This document shows positions 1 through 11,614 of a stretch of DNA of 64,000 nt, one piece after another. The stretch covers positions 16,093,139-16,157,138 of the forward strand of contig CAKAKS010000039.1 in assembly GCA_916700875.1 (NCBI GenBank), given 5' to 3'. How positions within the stretch are numbered: the first letter of the stretch is position 1; every line of letters begins with the position of its first letter. The translations under genes and the position numbers were made by a program. The notes under the pieces were generated by a model. It was not told the DNA's origin. It ran no database searches and saw only the letters and a program-made list of their open reading frames with translations. Source of the stretch: Sebastes aleutianus. Taxonomy: Eukaryota; Chordata; Actinopteri; Perciformes; Sebastidae.

Positions 1-271
1 CGGCTGCTTTCACGTACATGTACAAGTCATCCATTGTTGATGTAAAAATATTGGTTATAGCTGCTTTGAAGAACCAATAAAATGTTGCATTTATGGACGA
101 GGAAATGAAAAAGTGTCTCTTTTATCTGTGGTTTAAACATGCTTGAGTACTGGCATTTAGTACTGCTGCAAATCTTTACAGACTGAAGGAAAAAAGCATT
201 AGAATACACTGACTATGGTCATTTCAATTCAATTGCAATTTCAGCGTTTACTTCATTATTGAGTTACCAAA

Positions 272-299
272 CATGCACATATGCATATACATGTGCATG
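272..299. repeat. Short inverted repeat with 9-bp arms
   Basis: CATGCACAT at 272-280 is exactly complementary to ATGTGCATG at 291-299, with a 10-nt spacer of alternating purine and pyrimidine. The stretch could extrude as a small cruciform or simply be a chance AT-rich palindrome. No function is claimed. Confidence 0.5.
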
Positions 300-444
300 G
301 ACATATTGAATGTTATAAATAGCAGACACCTTTATGAATGGCAATATAAATGCACAGACCTACACTTACATATGTCCGTGATTAAGACGCATTAAGAACT
401 GCAGAGCAAATCCAGTTTTAATCAGATTTGACGATGAGTCGTGA

Positions 445-470
445 CGAGGAAGTGAGTCATCAGCTGCGGT
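445..470. promoter_or_regulatory. AP-1-like site next to an E-box
   Basis: TGAGTCA at 453-459 is an exact AP-1 consensus, followed one base later by the E-box CAGCTG at 461-466. The surrounding 440-520 keeps several CpGs in an otherwise CpG-poor area. Motif matches of this length are common by chance, so this is only a candidate enhancer core. Confidence 0.25.
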
Positions 471-3400
471 GCCGACAGTGAGGGAAAGACGGAGACAACT
501 GAGGGTTAAGCTGCAAACCTCTTCTGACAAACCTTGTCTGAGAACGCTTTAGTGGACAAAATGACAAGTGAAATATGGGGTCAACTATCAGTCATTCATC
601 AATGAACCCGTCCTGTCATCATTTGAATTTTGAGCACTAGGCAATATTAACCTTCTTAACCCCGAGTCGCATAGGACGGCTTGGCGATGCCTTAGACTGA
701 CAGGCACAGTATCAAAGTAACTGTTGGGTGTCAGTGTTATAAATGCTTTCAGTCACATAAAGCCATGGATGAAATGGTACCAGCATGATGATGGGCACTT
801 GAAGAGCTCTTCATAAAAGTCTTATCCTAACTGCTTCTATACACTGAGGCTTTGGCAAGTCTACACTATATGTGGACTCTTGAGACATAAAATTTAAGTG
901 CTATTCTTTGTGAGGATATTTTAAAACAATTACTAACTTTTGTCTCATACAGTGCTTGGCCTTTGTGCTCTAATAGATAGTTCTGCCAAGTAAAGCTGCC
1001 AAGGGGCCATACCAACGCTCAAGGCTGTTTAATCTAATCGTTATGATCTATATGAGTGGACAGAGCAATGTGGCCTCGGTGTATATAGAGGGTACTTCTG
1101 TGACCTCAGCTGACCTAAAAGTTCACTGGTCTTAAGTTAGTCTGAGATAAAGTTACATCCAGTGGGAGCTGGGTGATATATCCACTTACTGCCATCGCCC
1201 TGTGGGAAATGCGGTTGACACAAGGAGCCGTGACTTCTAACACTATACAATATTAACAATGATACACGATCAGCAGGCTCCGAATGTAAACGATAGCTTT
1301 ATCACGTTTGCTATCTTTGTATAATAATAACGGGAGAGTTTGAAATGGCTGCTCTCCTGTCCTGCATGCATTTAGCTGGATTATATTCTCTGTTGGTAAA
1401 TTACTCCCTTTGGAGAGAGAAATTAACCTCACATTTCCATATCAAAGCGTTATGAATTGAGCCATTTTCCCTGCCCTCCCGTTCTGGTGAAAAAGAGAGA
1501 GTGGAAGGAGTCTGTAGAAGTAGCCTGCAGTGATACGCCGGCCGTACAGGGCTCCTTTCTTACAGGAGCAACACTCCTAACAGAGAGAATCAGCAGCTTT
1601 CTACTGAAGCGGAGAATGAGATCACTGGGCTTTTTGTGCAAGGTCAACTCCGAGGCAAGACACATCGTGTTTAAAATTCAGCCCTATCCTCGCCGAGCAC
1701 TTGAAACACACTGTGCCAGCCGGGGAACCTGCTCGCCATTATGCAAAGAGGCGGCGGGCTTAAAGTAAATACGTAATCTTAATGAATGCTGAGATCTGTG
1801 GAGGTGGGAGTGGGGGGAGCCCAAGTCAAGTAGAGAAGGGTCAGAAACACAGGGTGAATAATCCTGTGTGTCAACAAGACACAACCAGCTCTCTCTATCC
1901 CAATATGTAGCCATGTTTACAGTAAACAGATGCAAAAGTTTGATGTTGTATTGCAAAATATGAAAGAATCTTTTTTCTTTTTCATGTAAGAAAGTGTTGA
2001 ATACCTGGTCGTATGTAGCCTAGAGGTCGGACAAAAACTAATTCTAATTACAGATGGAGATAAAAGAGGTTTATGATAAATCAACAGATGCTAATGGATA
2101 CTAATAAGGGAAGGTAATTATGTTTCTGCTAACAATAGGGTGTTTAACTTTTAGATTATTAAACATTAAAACAATTAACCTTATGTTCATTTCTGCGACT
2201 AAAGAGCCTGCTTATATTTGTCTCATACGTTGTGACCTATGTCATTGGCCCCAACTTGTCTCAGATGCATAAATTTAAAACAAAAGGACAGCCATTAGAT
2301 GACATGTCACACAATATAGGGGTCTTGTTCTGGCCCCGTGCCTGCTGGCTGTGTCCTTTGCTTTGCCCACTTTGCTCTGCGAGACTGCCAGGACATTGAG
2401 CCTGACACATCAGAACTGCTGCTCTCTTGGTGCCCTCTTTCATTCGCACTATCACAGAGTCAAAGCCTGCAGAGACGGAGCTGTCCAGAGACCGAGCCCT
2501 GCTGGGTTTGACTGGGCCAAGATCCGATCAAGCCTCGAGGAGCGGGTCATCCTCTTCCCTGACTTCTACTTGCTATGATCTCTGAACCGATTCTAAAAGG
2601 CCTCTGACTTGATTTGAGCAGACAGTCCCCCCTTGAAAGCAGCCTTTGGTTTGGCTTCTGTAGCCTGGAACGGGAAGAGCAGGGTCAGGCTGCACACAGG
2701 CAGGAGAAAGCTCAAGCAAAGGCAGTGTAAAGGGGGTGAGGGGGAGGAGAAAAAAAAAAACAGAGCTGATAGCCATGCTCCAGGTGCAGATGGCACACTG
2801 TTTTATGTGTGGCCTCAATGGATTATGTCAGCCAAGCTACTGGAGGCATATAATATGGAGAGATCACACAAAAACATTGTCAACCAAAATTCAAAGATTC
2901 ATTAACAAAGGTCATCTCCATGACAGCAAATGCCTAATAGATGGCCAAGACTCTTGAAGTCACCACGAGGATAAAAGCAGGCTGGATAAAGGAGCCTTGA
3001 AATGAGGACAGGAATTGTAATTTTTTACAATCTCACAAAAGATTTGTACAGTAAATTATACTGCATTCATGCAGGATTTTAGTGACAACGTCTCGTTAAC
3101 ATGAGATTTAAGCGAGTCATTTGAAATAACAATTTTCAAATGAAATGCACCACGTCACATGTAAGATGTACGATACATGGAAACCTTCTAAACAAAAGGA
3201 ATAAGAGAGCACTTTGAATAAAATGGCGCTTACTGTATGAACAGAGTCAGAATAGTTTATTCAAGGGGTCCAATTATTAGCTACTTCTACACATTGTGAT
3301 GATATGATCAAGGCGGACACTGCCCCTAAGGAGCCGGGGCTGAAGCAACCCTGAAAACCAATAATGGTCAGAGGTCAGAAGAGGGGAAGCAAAGATCCAA

Positions 3401-5910
3401 GTCCCATCCTATTGTGTGACATGTTTCCTTCGCCTGCTCGCCCCAAAGGCTTAGTGTCAGTGTTAACACTTCAAACACTCAATATCTTCACAAAACACAA
3501 AGGACACAACTGCTTGCCATCCACATCATTTCTTCCAGGAACAGAGATATGGATCCTTCCCAAAGGTCACTGCCAGCTGAAGTTTCAATGATTAAGCAAC
3601 GCTTTGTTGTTTGACTTTTTTCCCTGAAGCAAAATCTACTTTTAGGTGCAAATTGAGTATGTTTGTTCAATATTATAAAATCAAATTGAACCACATTTTT
3701 ATATGTCAACTTTAAATTATAATGGGTGGATAACCTATTTTATAATTTAAAGGTGGATAATCAAAATGTCAATGAGGAAAGAATATATTCAGAACCCAGA
3801 TTGCCTTATTTTAAATGCATATCTGTATAAGTAGTATTATTGTTGCTTGCCAATACTGCAACAATGATTCAAACAGTGATAATGTATAAATATGCAGAGG
3901 GCAGTTTGAGTGGGTGACTATAACACACCTACATATGTTCCTTACTATGAGTTCATTTTTTTCTAGTACAAGGGTGATAGCTTTCTCTCTGGAACTTTCC
4001 TCGTCCTGCCACTCTTGAACCCATGAATACTGTGTGCCTGCAAGCTACGCTGCCACTGGAGCTCCTTCAACAGCACGCTCCTGAATCAGTCAAAAGACGG
4101 CATTGTTACCAGACAACTGAGTCCGCCGTCTACTCTGTTACACATTTATGGAATCATGCACCAGAACGCAGACAATGTCGTCGGCTAATCTCACAAGACC
4201 GGGATCCAATTTCAAGCAGGCACGGGTGATTCAAGAATCAATCTGGTTAGCTTCCTGTTTTTAGCCCGCTGCTGTTATACTCTGGGTGTAACTCAAAGGG
4301 ATCTCCAGTTTCACTGGAATGTGTTCCTGCTCCTAAGGTGGTGATAAAACACCTTATTTTATGGGTCGCTGATTACTCACTGTACCCTGATGTGTGTGTG
4401 CTGATACCAATCTTTTGCAAGCACAGAACCAGAGGACTCTCCATATTTACAGGAGCCTCCAATTTTTGCATCTCTTTCCCATTTTTCCACACACACATAA
4501 AAAATAAAGAAAAATCTGTGGCGGATAAATATATAATTGTTTGTTCAAGTGTGTTTTGCACAGTATGAGACCTTCCGATTGCTGCACCAAGTAGAATGCA
4601 CTGCAGGCAGTCTCTTGAGGGAAGGTCTCATTTTCTGCCTCCCGCCGTGAAATATTCAGTCCGGCCTGAAATAATATGGGACTCGTTTCAAGGCTTAGCA
4701 CTTTTCAAATATGCTGGCAATAATGGACAGGGCATCAAATGAAGCACAGCCTCTCCGAGCAAGGGGAGCAGAGGTTTTGAATCCACAGCCAGGGTTTCAC
4801 ATAACACCACAGACAGTTGAAGTGCTGTCTACATATATGGCGTAGTGATTAGTTATTGGTGGGATAAGCCTGTGAATTCTTGCCAACATTGATTCAGTCA
4901 TACTGTACAAGGTCTTTGGTTCGGGAATATTTAATACAAATCCCAATATTATTTCTAAATACCTAAGTAGGATACTGTAGAGTGCCAAATTATAATTCCA
5001 TATTTCTCTGCTTTATGCATATCATCAGGGAATCTGAATTTCATTCAGTCTTAAAAAGAAAAAGAGAAGAAAATCAAGGGTGCACCATAAATGCACAGAG
5101 ATGGAGTGCAGAAGAATGTTATAGAGGAGGCTTTGGTGAAAGGATTCAAGGATTTAACAATCCCACATCCTCTCAGCCTGTCCTTCATCTCTAATAATCA
5201 AGCTTGGCCACAGAATATCCCTCTGGATGGGAAAAAAACATGTTGCCTGTCCGCCTCTCACTCATCTTTAGACTGCCAGTCTTGGGTCTTCCTCTTGAAG
5301 TCTTCTGTCACATTTATGGCTTCAAACGCTAAGCGCAGCCTTTTTTAACTGACTGCCATGTCTTTAAAGCTAGATATCTTTTTTGTACTACATTAGCATG
5401 AGATGAAGGGCAGCGCGTCTGATGCAAAGGAAGCCCTGAGAAGGCTGGACCACAGACACTGTGTGAACTTGTTTGTTGCTGTACACCAAAGGCCACCGAA
5501 ACAAGCCAACCGGTTTCAGCTCAGGTGAAGTAAAATGGTGTAAGTCCATAGCGTTTCTGCATATTCATCGGCACTCTTAGTGCAACTTAAGACAAAACTA
5601 TAGTGCTTGAATTTGATGTATATATGGTTCACAGACGAAAGTCATATTTAGATGGATGCAGGCAGGTCCAATTTGTAATTACATACTATATTCACAAGCT
5701 ATAGAGCACACTGTATGGTCCAAAGTTACAGTGTGTTGGTGTGTGAAGGTGACAAATGGCTCTCTGTTACACGTGAGGAGGAAACCCAGTGACATCTCAG
5801 CATACATGTTCAATTATCTATAATATAGCCTATTAATCAAACAAAGCTAATAAACAAAACTCTTGTCATCGGCATTAGGATACATAATCATTCAGAGAAT
5901 AATGATAGGA

Positions 5911-5953
5911 TCTATCTATCTATCTATCTATCTATCTATTTATCTATCTATCC

Positions 5954-5990
<37 letters not shown>

Positions 5991-6199
5991 CAGTATCTAT
6001 TTATCTATCCATCTATCTATTGTTCTATTGTTCTTAGAATATTACCCTCTGAAATGTAGTGAAGTAGAAATATAAAGATATATTGTAGCATGAAATGCAA
6101 ATATTCCTATAAAGTACAAATACCTCAAAAGATACATACTAGTGTTTATTCACACAAAAGTATGTTGAACTATAGTACACATACTGAGTATGGAGTGCA

Positions 6200-6231
<32 letters not shown>

Positions 6232-6893
6232 AATTGTTTTTACAATATTACCCTCTGAAATGTAGTGAAGTAGAAATATAATGATATATTGTAGCATGAA
6301 ATGCAAATGTTCCTATAAAGTACAAATACCTCAAAAGATACATATTAATGTTTATTCACAAAAAAGTATGTTGAACTATAGTATGTTGAGTATGTAGTGC
6401 ATATCTATCTATCTCTCTATGTATCTATCTATCTATCTATATATCTATCTATCTATCATTCTTACAATATTACCCTCTGAAATGTAGTGAAGTAGAAATA
6501 TAATGATATAATGTAGCATGAAATGCAAATATTCCTATAAAGTATAAATACCTCAAAAGATACATACTTGTGTTGTTATTGAGTATGTAGTGCATATCTA
6601 TCTATCTCTCTATGTATCTATCTATCTATCTATATATCTATCTATCTATCATTCTTACAATATTACCCTCTGAAATGTAGTGAAGTAGAAATATAATGAT
6701 AAAATGTAGCATGAAATGCAAATATTCCTATAAAGTAAAAAATACCTCAAAAGATACATACTAGTGTTTATTCACAAAAAAGTATGTATCTTTTGAGGTA
6801 TTTGTACTTTATAGGAATATTTGCATTTGCTTGAACTAATAGTACACATATTGAGTATGTAGTGCATATCTATCTATCTATCTATCTATCTAT
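5911..6893. repeat. TCTA microsatellite interleaved with four ~200-bp tandem units
   Basis: Blocks of (TCTA)n alternate with a longer unit whose anchor ATTACCCTCTGAAATG recurs at 6041, 6247, 6469 and 6662, giving periods of 206, 222 and 193 bp. Each unit runs from the anchor through GTAGTGAAGTAGAAATATA, GCATGAAATGCAAATATTCC and ACCTCAAAAGATACATA, then to GTAGTGCATATC and the next TCTA block. The third and fourth units share almost identical sequence, including the interrupted TCTA blocks near 6403 and 6595, so that duplication is recent. The last unit is followed by an inverted partial copy. The array lies about 250 bp upstream of the candidate first exon and should be highly length-polymorphic. 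Confidence 0.92.
6713..6830. repeat. Foldback with ~49-bp arms at the end of the tandem array
   Basis: The left arm (about 6713-6762) is part of the fourth tandem unit. The right arm (about 6781-6830) is its reverse complement with few mismatches. The loop is about 18 nt (6763-6780). The arms contain GCAAATATTCCTATAAAGTA and CTCAAAAGATACATACT and their complements. The inverted copy probably arose by template switching during replication of the array. Confidence 0.88.
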
Positions 6894-7140
6894 CAAATGA
6901 TACTCACCTAAAGAAGTGTGGATGAAAACAGTCGAGTACTGCACAGTGAAAAACATTATATATAAATACCATTTTTTTTCAATAATAGTTATATACCCTA
7001 CAATAATATGTTTTATTTTGTGCGCTCTTACAATAAAACCTTAAACAAAAATAAAAGAAATAAAAACCTAAATAATAATAATAAAAATAACTAGATATAT
7101 TCTAAAAAAAAGTTTTGGGTTTGAAAACTTGAAAAAGAGT
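6894..7140. other. AT-rich stretch, no gene seen
   Basis: Very AT-rich sequence with short A and T runs and ATAATA repeats between the microsatellite array and the CpG-rich block. It would be the immediate upstream region if the block at 7141-7428 is a promoter. No convincing TATA box position can be assigned because the whole stretch is AT-rich. Confidence 0.5.
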
Positions 7141-7428
7141 TGCTTTATTTCTTGCATGGCCGGAAGGCAGCCGTGACTGAGAGCTCCAGAGGAGGAAGAA
7201 GAAGTAGAAGAGGAGGAAGGAGCTCCAGGAACCGGATCGTCCACTGAGCGGCGCCGCAGCCCGCAACTTCCCCTCTCAGCAGCCCAGCGAGCAGCTCAGC
7301 CAGCCGGCGCTTCCTCTCTCTGCAACCCGCTGCAGGGCCAATCCGCTCACACTCACACTCACTCCGTGTTGGGTTACAATGACAAGGGCCCTGTCTGAAC
7401 CGCGACTTTTAGAAAGATAATATTACAG
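7141..7428 (+). promoter_or_regulatory. CpG-rich block: candidate promoter and non-coding first exon
   Basis: Composition changes sharply here from AT-rich to GC-rich, with roughly 17 CpGs in about 270 bp, unlike nearly all flanking DNA. An ETS-type CCGGAAG lies at about 7160 near the start, and a purine-rich GAGGAAGAAG run follows. The block ends with ACAG|GTAGGT, a good splice donor with the exon ending at 7428. A CpG-island promoter with a 5' untranslated exon fits this pattern. The transcription start is unknown; I guess 7140-7180. The gene cannot be named. An unmethylated enhancer is the main alternative. Confidence 0.5.
7379..7420 (+). CDS. Possible upstream ORF of 13 codons in candidate exon 1
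   Basis: The first ATG near the end of the candidate first exon opens a 13-codon frame (MTRALSEPRLLER) that stops at TAA eight bases before the splice donor. If the block is transcribed, this would be an upstream ORF in the 5' leader that could damp translation. The start context (TTACAATGA) is mediocre. It is not a protein gene in its own right. Confidence 0.2.
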   Translation: MTRALSEPRLLER

Positions 7429-9087
7429 GTAGGTGCAAGCCACGGACCGTGTCACTATCGATAGACAAATTAAGCATTGAAAAACAAGACCGTGACCCAG
7501 AAATTCTCGCTTTAATCGGGTCACCGTGCTTGTTTTCAGCACTGAGTGATAATGGCACCTCTCACTGTCCTTAGCATTTGAAGTCCCCTTACCGCAACCT
7601 GTAGCTTTTGGGGCAGTGAAAATTGTCCAGCTGGACGCCTTGTATTTCCCCCTATTGGTTGCCTTTGTGTGTTTCGAGCCATGTACACCTGCCTGCTGAT
7701 AGCTTTCAACGTGCTTTTTTTTTTTTTTTTTTTAAAGCTAGTTGAAGGTCAGTTCTCCTCTAATGAGCTGCTGTGAGGATTTGTATCAGCAGAGCTATAA
7801 AACCAAGGATGTGGATAAATGTGTATAACTGTAATGTAAGTTAAATGAAAGTGCATTTAAAGAAACAAGGATGGACTCATTTTCTGCAATATTTCTTTTG
7901 TTTATATTGGTGGGTGTTTTCTTATCAGCCTCACTCGCATGTATAGGGATGCACCGATGTGACTTTTTTTTAGTTCCGATACCGATAGCGATACCTGCGG
8001 GGCTTTGGGTATCGTCCGATACAGAGGACCGATCCGATACCGGTGTTTAATGAATAAGTTGTATGCCTCACTGTGTAGAAGTGACTGGGATCATTCTGTT
8101 ATGTTTAAGGCAACTTGACGTAAACATTGCTTTCCTAACTTTTTAAAACAAAATGTGACAAATAAATACATAGATATAAATTTAGTGAATTGTTATTTAT
8201 TATTAAAATAATACATCATACACACAAAAAAAATCTTCAAAATTACAATTCAGATGTAAACATTTTTAATGCAACAACAAATTGGTGAAAACTGTTTATA
8301 GTATATAAAAGAATAGAATTTAATAGATCGGCATTGTCACCGATACCCGATCCAGCTACTTGAGTCAGCGTCAGCCCGATATCCGATCCGGTATCTTTGC
8401 ATCCCTACTTGCATGCTTTTTTTTTAAAGACTCTTAAAGAAGAATTGAGCAGATCATTGTAACCCTCTACAATGTGCTGGAGGACTCTACTGATTCAAGT
8501 CAAGTGAGAAGCTGCAGTAAAAGAAGGGTAAACTTCCCTTTTTTATGTTGCACATGGGAGAAACAGCCTGAAAAAGTCCAAGTAGGCTTGTCGGGCGTCG
8601 AAAGAAAACGCTGAGATGCAAGCGGAGATTTCTCTGAAATAGGCCGAACAGAGAGCGTTTTGCTCCTACAGGGTTTTGTTCAGGGTTCCACTGAGAAAGC
8701 CCAATGCAAAGTGGGCCTACAGCCAACTGGGATGGATTGTAGGGTGGAACCTAAACAGATGGGAAATAGTATAAAGGTGAACACAAGGTCAATCTGAGCT
8801 TCAGTGATAAAGCTGTGGGCACTGCTCATAGCAGTGTTTTAAAAGTTGACTTAAGAAAACAGATTGTGTGGTCAGAATAAACTCTTAAGACCATATTGGG
8901 CCTTTTTTTCTCCCTCTTTTGTCTAGATTGCCACAGGCGGAAGCAGCAGACACCAAATGGTCAAAAAATTGTTATCATTATGTTTGTCTGGAAATCAGCA
9001 GAATGGGGGTGTTGATTTCCAGCGGGTGGGTTTTCCTTTGTCCCTTTTGTTTTTTTTTGTTCTAACCCAGATTTTCATGTTTAACAG
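7429..9087 (+). other. Candidate intron 1 with one MITE
   Basis: It begins GTAGGTGCAAG and would end at the acceptor TTTAACAG. It holds a T run near 7715-7734, the MITE at 7944-8407, and repeat-poor, moderately CpG-bearing DNA at 8440-8960 that could be regulatory. No coding sequence was seen. Confidence 0.4.
7944..8407. mobile_element. Non-autonomous hAT-like element (GATACCGATC-rich ends)
   Basis: The terminal inverted repeats are TAGGGATGCA at 7944-7953 and TGCATCCCTA at 8398-8407, followed inward by CCGATACC/GGTATCGG-type sequence on both sides. An imperfect 8-bp duplication, CTCGCATG at 7934-7941 and CTTGCATG at 8408-8415, flanks it (7 of 8 match), with two extra bases on the left. The interior is AT-rich with no reading frame, so the element would depend on a transposase made elsewhere. 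The 8-bp duplication and TAGGG-type ends fit the hAT superfamily. Confidence 0.8.
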
Positions 9088-9168
9088 GCCCACAGCTGAT
9101 CCATCTCCCAGTGCACAATCCAGACAGAGGAGGTTAAAGCACTCTGAACGCATGGGACCATATTGCAG
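9088..9168 (+). other. Candidate internal non-coding exon (81 bp)
   Basis: A branch-point-like TTCTAAC (9060-9066) and a T-rich tract precede TTTAACAG at 9080-9087, and the segment ends CAG|GTAATT. The sequence between is balanced in composition and unlike the AT-rich flanks. Its only ATG (9152) stops quickly if spliced to the exon at 11615, so it would be 5' untranslated. An alternative acceptor lies at CCCAG, ending at 9070. The downstream intron start, GTAATTAATATG, continues into sequence that looks regulatory. Confidence 0.35.
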
Positions 9169-9660
9169 GTAATTAATATGTCAGCTCAATGATGAACTTC
9201 GTCAATACATCTATCACCACACTTACTTGTAACTGGAGTAGCTCGTGGGATGCTGCAGAGAGCGCAGACTGAGAGTACATTTGTCCATTAGTAAACACTT
9301 CATAGTGTGTGTTGTGATTGGGGAGGTAGCGGGGCTCTTCTCTGTCCAGTCGCAGTCATTTTCGCCCGTCACCTCCTCATCGCTGTAAAAACACTTGCTG
9401 TGGTTTGGTAGATTAACAGAGAGCCCCCTAATGGAGTAATTACACCGAGCCAAACATCTATTTTTCACCTGTGCTCTGCCATTATTCTCTGTCCCCTATC
9501 CACTCCATTGGAAGTCACTTACTCTCCTTACAATGAGTTATCATTGACTGCCATTTAGACGTTCTGGAGCAATTTGTCTTACTGAGGCCACGCGCTGGCC
9601 TCATTGCAAAGAACAATCATTCTCCCTCCAATATATAAAACATTCATGGGGAAAAGGAAG
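9169..9660. promoter_or_regulatory. Candidate regulatory block with short hairpin
   Basis: This repeat-poor block carries mixed motifs: GGAGTAATTACACC (homeodomain type), GCAAAGAACAATCATT (SOX type, just after 9602) and a 7-bp stem GAGGCCA/TGGCCTC around a CGCGC loop at 9584-9602. It has more CpG than the neighbourhood. Conservation in other fish is the test. No coding potential was seen. Confidence 0.3.
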
Positions 9661-10874
9661 AGAAAATGCCCCACAAACAGATAGTAGAGAGTGGCTAATA
9701 GATACTATAAAGGTGACAGACAAGGAAAATAATGTAGGAGATTACTGGAGCAGGAACAAGCCTGCACAACCAGTACAAAAGCTTCAGGGACTGTAAAAAA
9801 AAGAATCCTTCACGAGACAAATGTGTTAAATGGGTAGTATGGCAGCTATTGGTGGTGGTAATTGCTGTTGCAAACAAACTATAACTCTCAATTTAAAATC
9901 TTTATTTTGCAATTGACTATATTTGTCTTCCATTTATTGTCATATTTAGTAAATGTTCGGCCATTCGAGTGTCATATTTAGGTCCAATTGTTCTCTTTTT
10001 GGTTGGTTCTTCTTGTGTGCTTGTTATTGATTGACTTTAAGTCCTTGATTCTCCACTGATGGTGTATTCAAGCTCTAGGTAATTTGTTTCTATGTGGTAT
10101 GTAAAGAGGAAACCTTTTTCATCTCCTGGCCTGAAGGTCATTTTACCGAGTCGCACCAAACTAATGGGAATAATATAGAGGATTGTACAGTACATTGACA
10201 TTTGAAGAAAATGCTATGTGCAAGGTTAGATTTCCCCTTTTATGAGTGTAGATACACAGTTCTTTTTGAGCATTTACTACCTCCATTTAGCATAGTTTTG
10301 TTGTTATTCAACTATGAATCAGTTCAACACACAGAAGATGAGCATTCATTTTCGACGGTGGCTCGACTGCTGTGCACAGTCCAGCACACATCCCATTCTG
10401 CCTCCCCAGACTGGGGGTTAATCACGTTCGTAACTGAGTGTTTTGTTAGATTAGTCTCTCTCACTGCTTAACACAATGACAAACAACCATTATTCTTTTT
10501 TCTTGCACTGATAATCGGGACAACTTAAACATTTCTTACTAGCACAAGTGAAACCATTAATCCTGGGTGATACTGCTGATAAGTGGTGACTTTGGAGTAA
10601 TGGCCCTGTCACCTTAAAGAAAAGAGGGAAAATTTGAACAATTAAAACAAGATGCCCGTTATATATTTTGTGCATCCCGTCTCTTTGTATCATCAGGAGG
10701 GATCCGTCAGTGGTAATAGACTAAATAATGGAATGTGTTCTTGTTGATTATGGATTATAAGGAAGATGTCCTCCATATAAAAAAATGATCAGTTTAAATA
10801 CTTACTGACAAACTTGCTTATGTAATATTTCAGTGTCATGCATATTAATATTGAATGAAAGATAATTTTGCCTC
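9661..10874. other. Non-coding, nothing specific seen
   Basis: AT-rich single-copy-looking DNA inside the candidate intron. Short open frames occur on both strands but none resembles a protein, and no repeat ends were recognised. Confidence 0.5.
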
Positions 10875-11076
10875 TGGAGCTGCAGTGATTAGTCAAATAA
10901 TCGATCGATGGAAAATGAATCAGGTAACTATTTTGATTACAGATTAACTGTTTAAGTCCATTTTCAAGCAAAAATGGCAAAAAATATGAAACAAATATGA
11001 GAATTTGCTGCTTTTTCTTGTCTTCACTCTATGAATCTCTGGGTTTTGGACATTTTTATGACATCACCTTGGGTTC
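10875..11076 (-). mobile_element. Truncated hAT-like MITE (GAGCTGCAGTGATTAG end)
   Basis: It begins TGGAGCTGCAGTGATTAG and continues through AATAATCGATCGATGG, AAGCAAAAATGGCAAAAAATA and TTTGCTGCTTTTTCTTGTC, the order expected of one terminal half of this family. It shares its pattern, in opposite orientation, with the copy at 20081-20422. It stops at TTGGGTTC exactly where the next element starts at 11077; the missing half does not reappear after that element. Confidence 0.7.
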
Positions 11077-11541
11077 TAGGGCTGTCAATCGATTAAAATA
11101 TGTGATAATATGTGATAATCGCATGATTGCCAATGATCAATCACATTTTGTATCTGTTCAAAATATACCTTAAAGGGAGATTTGTCAAATATTTAATACT
11201 CTTATCAACATGGGAGTGGAGAAACATCCTTGCTTTATGCAAATGTGTGTATATAATTATGATTGGAAATCAATTAACAACACCAATCAATGACAAATAT
11301 TGTCCAGCCAACATTTAGCAAAAGTTCGGAGCGTTATTCAACCTCCTTCGCGACAAGCTAGTATGACATGGTACCAATGGATTCCTTAGGTTTTCTAGTT
11401 TCATGTGATACCAGTATCTTCACTCTAGCTTTAAAACTGAGCTCGCTACAACCTCTGAAACATTGATTGCATTAATGCGTTAAAGAAATTAGTGGCATTA
11501 AAACAAATTTGCATTAACGCGTTTTTATCACGTTAACTTAC
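11077..11541 (+). mobile_element. hAT-like element, TAGGGCTGTCAATCGATTAA family, 3' end lost
   Basis: The left end TAGGGCTGTCAATCGATTAA is followed by GATAATCGCATGATTG, CTTATCAACATGGGAGTGGA and, near the right, GCATTAACGCGTTTTTATC. It is the same family as the complete copy at 28425-29157, with which it shares internal landmarks such as AGCGTTATTCAACCTCCTT and TATGACATGG. It is shorter than that copy (internal deletion) and lacks the terminal GACAGCCCTA. No target duplication is visible. No open frame. Confidence 0.8.
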
Positions 11542-11614
11542 ATAACACTTTATTGTATCATATTGCATTTTGGACCCAATGAAATGTCTTCTGATACGTT
11601 GTGTTTTCCTACAG

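Larger units (their letters stand above)
1..5910. other. Non-coding DNA, no gene seen
   Basis: No reading frame here resembles a protein, and no splice-site pair around an open frame stood out. The stretch is mostly unique-looking, AT-rich DNA with short homopolymers such as the A run near 2748-2759. CpG is thin except near 1537-1700, 2460-2560 and 4080-4230, which could be fragments of conserved regulatory DNA. If the candidate first exon at 7.1-7.4 kb is real, this is its upstream flank. I infer intergenic DNA. Confidence 0.6.

Noticed and set aside
5863..6281. Open frames reading YLSIYLSI repeats
   Set aside because: They are translations of the TCTA microsatellite, which has no stop in these frames.
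5881..6900. CRISPR-like array of regular repeats
   Set aside because: The repeats are long, contiguous with a microsatellite, of unequal period and without unique spacers, in a vertebrate context.
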